Origin: Lewinellaceae bacterium
GTDB lineage: Bacteria > Bacteroidota > Bacteroidia > Chitinophagales > Saprospiraceae
Length of the DNA: 27,175 nucleotides
Direction of reading: 5' to 3'
NCBI GenBank assembly: GCA_016719605.1
Contig: JADJYW010000013.1
Location: forward strand, 1 to 27,175
Positions 8,757-16,999 of this stretch are shown one piece after another. The first letter of the stretch is position 1. The number at the start of each line of letters is the position of its first letter. The notes under the pieces are model-generated. The model ran no database searches. It worked only from the letters and a program-made list of their open reading frames with translations, and was not told the origin of the DNA. A program made the translations under genes and the position numbers.

Positions 8757-9832
8757 ATGTATTCCAACATCAAAAAAGCGCTTACCTGCCAACGCATCCA
8801 CACCTATTCCCTGAATACCGATTTGAACAGCACGCATATTCCCAAAATGGGCGATGTTGCTATTTTTCGGGTTATGCAAGCCAACGGCGCTTATGTCGCC
8901 ACCCCGGACGGGCACAATGCACACCTGTTTGACGACGACCTTGTCATGCTGGCTTTTGGCGGGCGCTATGCCACCAACCAATACGAAGGCTATGTACCCG
9001 ATGCCCCTGTGCAACACTGCCAGCTGCTCGGCAGAGGCGGTGTGGTTGGAGTTATTAGCAGTAAAAATGTTATTTTTAAGGTATACCCGCACAGCTCGAA
9101 CTGGTCGGCTATGCTACCGGGCGCAATGGCGCTGTACTCAACACGATTCGATGGAAAGCACTGGATGCGTTCAGCCGGTTCGATGTCCGGGCTAAGGTTA
9201 TTCTTTCCGTTGGTTCTTCTATGGATAGCGGCAAGACCACGTCGGCCGCCTGGCTTTGCGGTGGGCTGCGGGCTGCGGGCAAGCGCGTCGGCTACATCAA
9301 ACTTACCGGAACGACATTTCCCAAGGATGCCGCGCTCAACCTGGATCGGGGTGCCAACTTTGCAGCGGATTTTTCCCACTTTGGCTTTCCGTCTACTTAC
9401 ATGCTCGACTTGCCTGAACTCCTCGATTTGTACCAATCTTTGATCAACATGGCTTGCGAACAGGCCCATGTGGAATATGTGGTTATGGAAATTGCAGACG
9501 GCCTGCTTCAACGCGAAACGGCCCTCTTGCTCAACAACCCCGATTTCCGCGCTACCGTACACGCCACGCTGTACTCGGCGAGCGATAGCCTTGGCGTTTT
9601 GTCCGGGCTTCAGGTACTAGAAGCGACCAATATCCATCCGTTTGGCGTCAGCGGCTTGTTCACAGCCAGTGAGTTGTTGATCCGGGAAGTAGAAAATCGC
9701 ATTTCGGTGCCGGTATTGAGGCTGCCTGATTTGCTCACTGATAAGGCCGTGCAATTGGTCACTATTGCAGAGGAAGAGCATTTTGTCGAGGACGGCATTT
9801 GGTCGGATACACAACAAAGGCTTCGTGCATAA
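8757..9832 (+). CDS. P-loop NTPase of uncertain family, one frameshift
   Basis: The ATG at 8757 (MYSNIKKAL) was chosen because the promoter motif ends at 8724. The first frame runs to about 9085 (GDVAIFRVMQANGAYVATPDG). Then one indel near 9085-9095 moves the frame to LELVGYATGRNG and on into ILSVGSSMDSGKTTSA, a Walker A P-loop at about 9200-9235, continuing to 9832. The full product would be about 358 residues: a beta-rich N-terminal domain and a C-terminal P-loop domain reminiscent of MobB / DUF1611 / dethiobiotin-synthetase-type NTPases (VVMEIADGLLQRET may hold the Walker B-like strand). I cannot name a substrate. It is a single-gene unit converging on the PorP/SprF gene, with 62 bases between them. 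Confidence 0.75.
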
Positions 9833-9894
9833 AACAGAGGGCATCCCGCCGATTACACTTGAGCCGTTGTCGCCAATAGTTTGAGGCAGCGGTT

Positions 9895-10878
9895 TTACCG
9901 CCCTTGCGTATCGAACAAATACGACAAGTGCAATTCATGCGACGATCCCAACGGCAGATCAAAGGCCGTGATGTTGTAGTCGAAAGCATAACCGATTTTA
10001 AGGCTGCCGTTTTCGGCCAGGAAGCCGGGCAGATTGAAGCCGGCTTCTAAATGTACCAAACCGTTTGGATTGAAGCCGGCGCCTACCCACAAGGTGCGAA
10101 TGGGTTGAAAGCGCCCCGTCAGATGCAGGTTTGGGCGGACGCCATTGGCGTATTTGGCCCAAACGCTTAGTTCAAGAAAACTTTCCGTATTGAAAAAGTG
10201 GTACCATCCCCCGGTAGCGTAAAAATGCGGTATGCGGGTAATGGGTACCATATTGCCCTGGCTGGCCACTTCGACCTGTGCCGACCAGAGTTGCGGCACC
10301 GAGAGGCCGGCGTAAAAGTTGTCGCCTGCCAGCCCGCCGCGGCGTATGCGTTTGAAATAGTACATACCGATTCCGATCTCTGGTTGGGTGGTTGCGATAT
10401 CATCCAGGGGGATATCCGGGTCATTCAGCGTTTCCCACACAATGCGGTCGTGCAAGAGCCGGTACTGGGTCGCGCCGGCACTAAAGCCGACCGAAAAGGC
10501 GCCGAGGTACGGATCGGCGGCGAACAAGCTGGCAATACGTCCATAAAAACCGGTCAGGCTGAGCGGGCCAATCCGGTCGCGCAGCAGCATGGCGCCTCCG
10601 GCAAGATTGAAGCGGGCATCGTGCGTGCCGCGGTTGTGGACGTACTCGCCGGCCAGCAACATCGTGCGCGGCGTCTGCGGTTGTGCTGCCCACTGCAACC
10701 GATAGGAAGCGTTTATGCTCGTGTTGTATTCGTACAAAAAATAGTCGCTGCTCACCGAGGCCGGGTTGATGTAGGCGTATATCTGTCGAAACTGCGTCTG
10801 GTAAGGCAGTTGTTGTGCGCACAGGTGCGCGGATACCGACAGTACGATCAGCAAGATAGAGGCAGGGTAGATGTTCAT
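9895..10878 (-). CDS. PorP/SprF-family outer-membrane protein (type IX secretion-associated)
   Basis: A signal peptide (ending SAHLCAQQ) is followed by the typical family opening LPYQTQFRQIYAYINPA and then amphipathic beta strands to the C-terminus (HELHLSYLF). Length is 327 residues, normal for the family. Typical features are GAMLLRDRIGPLSLTGFYGRIAS, the central GIGMYYF and the late VGAGFNPNGLVHLEAGF. Members sit in the outer membrane; SprF is needed for secretion of the adhesin SprB in Flavobacterium, and PorP is a type IX component in Porphyromonas. The gene follows the caspase gene by 107 bases on the same strand, so it is probably the last gene of the sigma-factor operon. A functional pairing with the SprB-like protein at 17788-19884 is an inference. 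Confidence 0.9.
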   Translation of the reverse strand: MNIYPASILLIVLSVSAHLCAQQLPYQTQFRQIYAYINPASVSSDYFLYEYNTSINASYRLQWAAQPQTPRTMLLAGEYVHNRGTHDARFNLAGGAMLLRDRIGPLSLTGFYGRIASLFAADPYLGAFSVGFSAGATQYRLLHDRIVWETLNDPDIPLDDIATTQPEIGIGMYYFKRIRRGGLAGDNFYAGLSVPQLWSAQVEVASQGNMVPITRIPHFYATGGWYHFFNTESFLELSVWAKYANGVRPNLHLTGRFQPIRTLWVGAGFNPNGLVHLEAGFNLPGFLAENGSLKIGYAFDYNITAFDLPLGSSHELHLSYLFDTQGR

Positions 10879-10985
10879 GTGCTGTGTAGAAATAAAGGTG
10901 TGTTGATTTTTAGCGCTACTTCCTTTCCAATAAAATCACGGAAGTGGCTGGATCGGACAGATAGAGCAGCGGGCGTTGAGCCGTT

Positions 10986-11471
10986 TTAGGTCTGGGTTTT
11001 TTTCTCTACCAAACCGGGCACTTCTTTTTGTACGAAGGCAAACAATTCACCGATGTCCAGCGCCATGTCGTGGTTTTTATCTAAACCAGCAGGCTGAGTG
11101 GCAAATGCTTGCAATCCGAGCACGAGAGCGTGCGTAAACGCGCCATTTCGCCAGGCGTCATCCTCATAGCTATACTCGTCGGCTTGGCAGGAGACAAGCA
11201 TATTGAGGTTGTTTTTCCGGCCGGCTATACCCGCAAGCCCACTGCCCGATGTAGTGCCGCTGTGGCAAGCATCTACAAAAAATATCTTGTGGCAAGGAAG
11301 GCGCTGTAAATAATTGACTATTTCTTGTTCAAAATCGAGACTGGTCTCTTGCAAAAAAGGCCCGTCGTAGTCACTTGCTGCAAGTCGAAAACTGCCGTCG
11401 TAAGCGCCCAGGCCGTGCCCCGATACGAACAAAACCAGCAGGTCTTTAGGTAAAATTTGGAAGGTCGGCAT
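10986..11471 (-). CDS. Caspase-like (peptidase C14) domain, C-terminal part of a larger protein
   Basis: The frame carries the caspase-fold hallmarks. The catalytic His is in LLVLFVSGHG (H19 of this frame) and the catalytic Cys in KIFFVDACHSG (C69). The specificity-loop region SCQADEYSYED and the helix NGAFTHALVLGL follow. The N-terminal third of the domain (HIVAIGVPADDLKYTAKDARDFATAL) lies in the upstream frame ending at 11446. One extra base near 11460 would join ADL to QILPKDLL. So this is not a separate gene but the end of the propeller/CARDB-like/caspase protein starting at 13915. Such proteases cleave after acidic or basic residues; specificity cannot be read here. The parent protein has a signal peptide, so the protease would act in the envelope. 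Confidence 0.9.
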   Translation of the reverse strand: MPTFQILPKDLLVLFVSGHGLGAYDGSFRLAASDYDGPFLQETSLDFEQEIVNYLQRLPCHKIFFVDACHSGTTSGSGLAGIAGRKNNLNMLVSCQADEYSYEDDAWRNGAFTHALVLGLQAFATQPAGLDKNHDMALDIGELFAFVQKEVPGLVEKKTQT

Positions 11472-12758
11472 ACCGGTACTGCAAGCGTCGCAAAGTTTTG
11501 AGGATTTCTGTTTTAGTCGTACGCTCGTCCGTCAGAAGCGTGTCCAGAAAAATTTTACCGAAAGCATTGTTTGGCCCTTGCGCAAGGGCTGTGGCGAAGT
11601 CTCGGGCATCCTTGGCCGTGTACTTCAGGTCATCAGCCGGTACGCCAATGGCTACGATATGCAGGTTGGGCTTGGCTGGAGCATATACAATGCGCAGAGG
11701 CTCGCTGCCAATGACATCTGGGTGGTCTTTAAACATTGCCCGCAAGAGGTTTTCCCCTTCGCGCAGGCGTATCGTCTGCGAAAACGTGCGACTACCGCGA
11801 TTTCCGCTCATCCGTACTTCCTCAAATTTGGCGCCGGTAGCACACGGCTCTCCATTGATTTCCAGACAAAATTGTTGTCGGTTGATAGGCTGTTTTGACA
11901 CGATCTTCACCTGTACCGTGATCTCCTCCTGTGTCCATACAATTTCTGCCCGGTCGAAATTGTCGGGGTTGGGATACATCCAGACGACCACGCTCGATCC
12001 GCTCACCGTCGTGTCGGAAGCAGAAGCAGGCGTAGCAAAGGGCAGTTCCAACTCCGCCGTGGCAGTGTACAACAAGCTCCCGTCAGTCACCCGCAGGTGC
12101 AAGCGGTGGGGTTTGGCCAGGATTGCAGCTGTATGCAGGGGCAATACGGGCACCGACACGGACAGGCTTCCTCCGGGAGCCAAATCGCCCAGTATCTTTT
12201 CGCCGGGCATTACCACGCCGGATGGAGCCACGGCATAGAGCACCAGCCCTTGGGCAGTTTTCCCGCCGGTGTTGCGCACTTCCACCAGTAAAGTTCCTTC
12301 TTGTCCGATGACAAACCCGCTGTCGGGGGCAATAGCACCGATTTCAGCACTGGCCCGTCGCGTTTGCCGATGTGGATTTCTACAGAATGGGGATCGCCCA
12401 AAGGACGGTCCTCCTGGTAAAATTGAACCTGAAGGGTGTAAATGCCAGGCGGTGTATGTTCTGCAACGCGCACGGGCAAGCCCCACTCCAGGCGGGCGCC
12501 TGCTCGTACCGCCGGTATCAGCACCGAGCGAATGCCGGGAATGTGCAAATGCTCGTCCAGGGCCGAGTCGGTGTTTTTGACCACAGCCCGGAGGTTACCT
12601 TGTCCTTTGATTCCGTTGTTTTCAATAGAAAAAGGTACTACTACACGATCGCTAACCGTATAGGACATTCCGGGCGTGTAGCGTATAGGCTGCGTGCGTA
12701 CCGTCAGTGTACCGGCTTTGGCTTTGCGTTCGAGCGCGGCAGCAACTGCAAAAGCCAC
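11446..12758 (-). CDS. CARDB-like domains and start of caspase domain, middle part of the same protein
   Basis: Two overlapping frames (12758-12210 and 12486-11446) read as one chain if a single indel near 12345 is corrected: EIHIGKRDGPVL continues as EIGAIAPDSGF. The sequence shows two or three beta-sandwich units of the CARDB type (VVVPFSIENNGIKGQGNLRAV; GTLLVEVRNTGGKTAQGL), then a linker with VWMYPNPDN and a further beta-rich segment, and finally the first strand and helix of the caspase domain (LHIVAIGVPADDLKYTAKDA). The GTG at 12758 overlaps the end of the propeller frame by 55 bases. Reading through with one shift near 12720 gives LPRSNAKPKAGTLTVRTQ, which suggests a single gene 13915-10986 of about 975 residues. 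Separate genes remain possible. Confidence 0.75.
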
Positions 12759-13915
12759 CCCTGCCGCAATTTCAAGACTTGCCGGGCAGTGGCCCCCACG
12801 GCAAACAATCGTCCGTCGGGGTGCTCGGCCAAGGCGTACAGCACATCGTCGAGCTTGCTGCCGTAGTAGTGGTCTTTGACGCTGTTGCTTTCTAAATCAA
12901 ATTGTGTAAGCCAGGCAGAAATGCGCCGACTGCCGCGCTCGAAGGAGGCGCTACCACCGGCTGTCAGTAATTGCCCATTGTGCAAGCGTAAAACGGACTG
13001 GACGGCGTCAAACTCGCGGCCACCCAAAGGCTGGTACAGGGGCATCTCGCCGTTTTGGCTCAACAGGCTAAGAAATCCGTTTTCGCGGTCGCGGGGATCG
13101 CGCACATTCCCGACAATGGCAAACATACCGCTATCAAGAGCAGCAATAGCCGTGCCCTCCTCCGCTTGCGATGCCGGATATTTTTCTATGATCTGCTGCC
13201 CGTCGGCATTCACTCCCGCAACCCAGAGGTGTTGGCGCCCGAATTTCTCGGTAGCGCCTACCGCGAAAAAGGAACCTTCCGGCGTGAGCACCGCCGCTGC
13301 TGCTCGGGTGGGCAGCCGGTGGTATTGCAGGCGGCGTTCCCACACAACTTCCAGCGCCGGATTGAGCCGCAAGAGCCATGCTGATGGGCCGGAATTTCCG
13401 GCCAGCCAAACCTCGCCGTTCGGGCTGGTGGCCACAGCCACAAACGCATCGTCGTCGGACGTGCCGAGCAAGATTTCCCGCTCGATTTCTCCCCGCTCGT
13501 CCAGAATGAGGAGCCAGCCATCTTTTTTACCGAAATAACGCGCTTTAGGTTTGTGTAGGCTGTCGGGGGCGGTAGAATAGCCCGCCAGAACGTAGCGACC
13601 ATCGGGCAAAACGGCTATCTGTCCGCAGCCGTCGTTGCCCTGGCGGCCGATATGGCGTTCCACGATTTTGTTCAATTGGGCATCAAAGGCCACGAAAGCG
13701 ATGTCTTCGCCTCCCTGACTGCCCCGCGTGGTATTGCCGGCGGCAGCGATATCGCCGCGCCAATTGATGGCCAGGGTACGCAGTTCATCTTGCCCGGCGG
13801 TGCCTGTGAAACGCTGCTGAATCGGTTCTTGAGGCAAAACGAGCGACCGCCCGGCGGCACTTGTGGCCGCCAGGCAGGCTAAAATGATGCATTGTGCAGG
13901 CTGTAATCGGTACAC
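12704..13915 (-). CDS. Exported beta-propeller protein, probably the N-terminal part of the caspase protein
   Basis: A signal peptide (MYRLQPAQCIILACLAATSAAG) precedes six to seven repeats of about 50 residues. Each has a W/F-rich strand, a D.NG turn and a D-G-R-x-(L/F)-x-A/V-G strand (for example LPDGRYVLAGYS, SPNGEVWLAGNS, TPEGSFFAVGATE, HPDGRLFAVGATA). This looks like a propeller of the delta-60/SBBP repeat kind, used for binding. It occupies residues 35-400. Only a short tail follows before the stop at 12704, and CARDB-like sequence continues at once in the next frame. The gene starts 51 bases after the papain-like protease, on the same strand, in the sigma-factor operon. Confidence 0.85.
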   Translation of the reverse strand: MYRLQPAQCIILACLAATSAAGRSLVLPQEPIQQRFTGTAGQDELRTLAINWRGDIAAAGNTTRGSQGGEDIAFVAFDAQLNKIVERHIGRQGNDGCGQIAVLPDGRYVLAGYSTAPDSLHKPKARYFGKKDGWLLILDERGEIEREILLGTSDDDAFVAVATSPNGEVWLAGNSGPSAWLLRLNPALEVVWERRLQYHRLPTRAAAAVLTPEGSFFAVGATEKFGRQHLWVAGVNADGQQIIEKYPASQAEEGTAIAALDSGMFAIVGNVRDPRDRENGFLSLLSQNGEMPLYQPLGGREFDAVQSVLRLHNGQLLTAGGSASFERGSRRISAWLTQFDLESNSVKDHYYGSKLDDVLYALAEHPDGRLFAVGATARQVLKLRQGWLLQLLPRSNAKPKPVH

Positions 13916-13966
13916 GGGCAGTTTTTTATCTGTTGCTTTTGTTTTATCGGGAGGCTCGGGTGTGTG

Positions 13967-15454
13967 CTAATCGGCTTTTACCCGCAGTATTGTCACGGCT
14001 GCCATCCGACCTTCCGAAGGGGTGGACTGGGCGGCAAAGGTCATACGATCGGGGGCAAACTGGATGTTCGGCCCGTCAATGAGCAAGTCGGAAAAAACGG
14101 TGTGAACGCGCCTGGGGAAGTCGCCGTCGGCTTGATTTATTTGCTCCAGACGTTGTTCAAAATCGGGTAGTTTCGTGTGGCTGTACAAAATACAGAGATA
14201 ATCGTCTCCGGGCAGGGGCAACTGCAACAAGTGTTCTTCATTGGGTACAACTATTTCCGCTGCCTGGTCAAGGATAAAGCCTGCCGAAGCAATCGCATCT
14301 TTTTTTCTGGGGAAATGCTGGTTTAGTGTGCCGGTTGGTCCAGCCAAATACATAAATGTATCGTCCTCCGGGCACATCGCGGGCTACCAATTGAAAGACA
14401 TCGCCGACGCGAAACGAAGATTGCGCTGTGGTGTAAAGTCCCGCCTCGGCATCTTCCAGGCGGGTTTCAACTTCTTCAAAATACATCAATTCGTCGCCCT
14501 GTTCGGTGGTTACAAAACCTGCCGGACGGCGAAAAACAAACTCACCACTGAGCGAATGTCGTACCGCTTTCGGTTGATCGGTGGCTGCGTTTGCCGGAGT
14601 GGGATTGGGGAGTGCTGTCGCGTCGGGCACAATGATAAACGCATAGCGGCACAGCCGCTCAAAATCGTCGTAAGCCAACCGAACAAAACCGTTTTGGCCC
14701 CAGGAAGGGCCAAAACTATTGAGTAGATCGAAGTATTTTTCCACGCTGTTGTACCCTGTCACTACCAGAGCATGGTACCCGACAATAGGCTCTGCATCCT
14801 CCGGGTTCCAGAAAACAGCGCCGGGAAGCACCTCGAAAAAACTTTTAGTCACGCCTATACCAACAACTATTGGTGTTTTGGTGGCTAAAATTTTGCACGC
14901 TTTGCCCACCTTGGCCTTGGGGTCTTCGTCGAGGGCAAACACGGCGGCAAAGTCTTGGGCGCGGTAGCCCAATGCCTCCGTCACTTCGTCGGAGCCGGGT
15001 CTGTCCAGGCAGGAGTACCGTTCGTAATTGAACGTTTTTTCGAGGCAGTCGCCCTGTTCTTTGAGGAGGGTGAGTGCATCTTCGAGGTAAGCGCCGTCTG
15101 TACAATCCGTTTGGCTGCGGCGCACTTGATTATAAATGAAGGCGGCTGAATTAGCCTCCTGGGTGATGCGTGCCTGATCGGTTGTATTGTTCAGGATGGC
15201 CCATTGAATGGTGAAAATGCCGTAGCCGACAGCCCAGCCGACGCAGGAGCCGGTCTGCCGTTGGTCGCCGGGGACGGGGCAGTATTTTTTCAGATTGACC
15301 CGCACCGGTATTTCATTGTATTTGGCGCCGCTGTATGTTGGCAAGAGAGGCAACTGGCTATAGCGCTTGTCGGAAACCAGCAAGCCGGTTGGCTGAGCCG
15401 GGAGGGTGATCGGATTGCGCTAAGTAGCGCTATAATTATCCAGGATTGCTGCAT
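13967..15454 (-). CDS. Exported papain-like (C1) cysteine protease with C-terminal domain, frameshifted
   Basis: The ATG at 15454 starts 5 bases after the anti-sigma stop and encodes a signal peptide (MQQSWIIIALLSA). The frame then slips near 15405-15418 into the main frame, whose formal start is the TTG at 15383. Counting from there, the papain triad is C47 (DQRQTGSCVGWAVGYG, with oxyanion Gln at Q41), H204 (GYHALVVTGYN) and N222 (LLNSFGPSWGQNGF). A second indel near 14350 moves the last 130 residues to the frame 14377-13967, giving YLAGPTGTLNQHFPRKKDAI, GDDYLCILYSHTKLPDFEQRL and FAAQS. This tail resembles the DUF4384-type domain often attached to proteases in this phylum. Export to the envelope is expected. 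Confidence in the protease call is high, in the tail moderate. Confidence 0.9.
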
Positions 15455-15459
15455 GGGGT

Positions 15460-16227
15460 TCAAATATCGGATAACGTGTTCAGTAAACTTTTGGCTCTGG
15501 CTCCAAAAATACCGTCGGGCGGTATTTCTAGAAGGGTCCGCCGGGCGGCGGACGGGTTGTTTTTTTCCAAATAGGCCAGGGCAAGGTACCAGTGTGCCGC
15601 CTCGCGGATGGGCGGTTCATTTGACAATGCCGCCACGGACAACGTTTGAATGGCTTTGTCTGCTTGTCCGGACAGCAGCCGGGAGACACCAAGGTATAGT
15701 CGCACGGCACTATCGGGGCGCTTGGCGAGGTACGCTTCGAATGCGGGTGCCGCATCGCTGTAGTGGTGGGCGTCATAGGCGGTCATGGCGCGTTGCAGTT
15801 CAGGTAGTTGCCCGTTATCAGCAGGTAAAAAGAATACATTTTCCAAAGGCTCCAGGGTGGTTCGGCTCAGTTTCTGCGTCGGGGTGGCCGGCATCCCGAA
15901 CCGCTCGGCGACAAGGTACCCCCCGCCGGCAAGGATCAGGCATACGGCTGCAGCCCCCAGCCATTTCCAGCCGGTTTTGAAAAAAGAAAAGGTGGGCGGC
16001 GGCGGCGGGAATCCTTCTTCCGCAATAACACCGGCGATGGCGACGCTGGCGGCAGTGGCATCGGGGTGGCGTAGCATGCGGGCCAGGCTTTGGCTGAAGG
16101 CTATTTCGTCGGCTATTTCGGGGGTTGCCTGTGCTTGTTCGAGCAAGGCTTGGCGAGCAGAGCCGTCAAGTTCGTCGGCAACAAAAGCCTGGATTTTTTC
16201 TTGCAAGGACTGGTTTGTATTTTCCAT
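15460..16227 (-). CDS. Membrane-bound anti-sigma factor candidate with TPR-like outer domain
   Basis: The ATG at 16227 lies 7 bases after the sigma stop; the longer frame to 16314 overlaps the sigma gene and is not needed. From this start the 255-residue protein has a cytoplasmic helical region (1-80, ENTNQSLQEKIQAFVADELDG, alpha-helical and acidic, no zinc-binding HxxxCxxC motif), a proline stretch PPPPP, one membrane helix (about 86-107, GWKWLGAAAVCLILAGGGYLV) and an outer region with TPR-like helices (AAPAFEAYLAKRPDSAVRLYLGVSRLL and YLALAYLEKNNPSAARRTLL). This order, right after an ECF sigma gene, is typical for a regulator that holds the sigma factor at the membrane until a signal arrives. 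Anti-sigma function is inferred from layout and position. Confidence 0.8.
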   Translation of the reverse strand: MENTNQSLQEKIQAFVADELDGSARQALLEQAQATPEIADEIAFSQSLARMLRHPDATAASVAIAGVIAEEGFPPPPPTFSFFKTGWKWLGAAAVCLILAGGGYLVAERFGMPATPTQKLSRTTLEPLENVFFLPADNGQLPELQRAMTAYDAHHYSDAAPAFEAYLAKRPDSAVRLYLGVSRLLSGQADKAIQTLSVAALSNEPPIREAAHWYLALAYLEKNNPSAARRTLLEIPPDGIFGARAKSLLNTLSDI

Positions 16228-16234
16228 GATAATC

Positions 16235-16816
16235 TCAATCGTCTGAAAAAGATGAAGCAGGTTGTTGGCGTAGCCATTCATCTGCCATTTTTTTGAGTTT
16301 TTTTCGGCAATCAAAAATGCGTTTTCGGAGGTTGTTATAATCGTAGTTCAAGCGTTGCGCTACCGCTTGCAGGCTAACTTCCTGCAGGTGGTACAGGCGG
16401 ATGATATCGTCGCAAGGCGCCTCCAGGCGTGGCAGACAATGGTTTAGCGCCTCGAGGCGGCGATCCTTGACGATGGCCTCTGCCAGAGACAGGTCGCCGT
16501 CGTCGGCAATGACCGTGTGCGCGTCGTCCAACGGATCGGCCCGGCGCACCTGCCGGCGGCGCAGTTCGTCGCGCCAGGTGTTGGACGTCAGCATATAGAC
16601 ATATCGCTCCAGTTTTCCGCGCTCGTCGTAGCGGTCTTCGCGCACGGCATTCCACAGTTCGAGCAGCACGGTATGCACCATTTCGCGGGCATCACGGTCG
16701 GTGCCGCTGTTTTTTTTCACATACCCGACCACCATGCTGCCGAATGCGCGGTACAGCTCCCGAAAGGTTTCCGGGTTGTTTTGTTTCAAGCCGTCTATTA
16801 TTGCGGCGACGTTCAT
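16235..16816 (-). CDS. ECF-type RNA polymerase sigma factor
   Basis: The protein has 193 residues from the ATG at 16816 (16822 is an alternative two codons earlier; the formal longer frame to 16954 would cover its own promoter). Region 2 spans about 15-90, with FRELYRAFGSMVVGYV, DAREMVHTVLLELWNAV and the helix RYVYMLTSNTWRDELRRR. Region 4 spans about 125-185, with LPRLEAPCDDIIRLYHLQEVSLQAVAQRL and the recognition helix NYDYNNLRKRIFDCRKKL. There is no region 1 or 3, as expected for ECF factors. It heads the operon with the anti-sigma candidate, the C1 protease, the caspase protein and PorP/SprF. A copy of the shared motif lies in front of it (16896-16924), so it probably activates itself. Confidence 0.92.
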   Translation of the reverse strand: MNVAAIIDGLKQNNPETFRELYRAFGSMVVGYVKKNSGTDRDAREMVHTVLLELWNAVREDRYDERGKLERYVYMLTSNTWRDELRRRQVRRADPLDDAHTVIADDGDLSLAEAIVKDRRLEALNHCLPRLEAPCDDIIRLYHLQEVSLQAVAQRLNYDYNNLRKRIFDCRKKLKKMADEWLRQQPASSFSDD

Positions 16817-16895
16817 GGGCATTTGTTTGCGTTCTATTCGGGCAAAGTTTCCAAAAAAATGTTTTACCTCTGTGGCGTTCGGGTAGGTATTGACG

Positions 16896-16924
16896 GTATA
16901 TCGCAGGGAGATGAAAATGTTACT
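16896..16924 (-). promoter_or_regulatory. Two-box promoter motif in front of the sigma gene, copy 3
   Basis: On the minus strand: AGTAAC (16924-16919), 14 bases, GCGATATAC (16904-16896). Only the first base differs from the other copies. It lies about 75 bases before the sigma start and points toward it. Together with copy 4, which points the other way 22 bases further, it forms a divergent promoter pair. Confidence 0.85.
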
Positions 16925-16946
16925 GCGAAATTTTCCGAAAATTTCA

Positions 16947-16975
16947 GGTAACAAATCGGGAGGACTGCGATATAC
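16947..16975 (+). promoter_or_regulatory. Two-box promoter motif, copy 4
   Basis: GGTAAC (16947-16952), 14 bases, GCGATATAC (16967-16975), 24 bases before the ATG at 17000. It drives the FnIII-like protein and, through the ATGA overlap, the SprB-like protein. Confidence 0.85.
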
Positions 16976-16999
16976 GCAGGAATTTCAAAGGCAATAATT

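Noticed and set aside
5217..9832. Peptide natural-product (RiPP) cluster with ABC exporter
   Set aside because: There is no C39 peptidase domain in the ABC protein, no modification enzyme of a known RiPP class and no precursor-like small ORF nearby.
10198..10989. Plus-strand open frame of 263 codons opposite the PorP/SprF gene
   Set aside because: It is antisense to a well-supported outer-membrane gene, and its translation has no domain, signal peptide or plausible start context.
15411..15432. Palindrome GCGCTA-AG-TAGCGC as an operator
   Set aside because: It lies inside the signal-peptide region of the protease, is short with a 2-base loop, and occurs once.
10986..15454. Anti-phage defence system built on the caspase protein
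   Set aside because: The protease chain carries a signal peptide and the neighbours are envelope and type IX proteins; no nucleotide-signal or phage-sensing gene is present.
15204..15980. Plus-strand open frame of 258 codons across the protease and anti-sigma genes
   Set aside because: It covers two clear genes on the other strand and shows low-complexity composition only.
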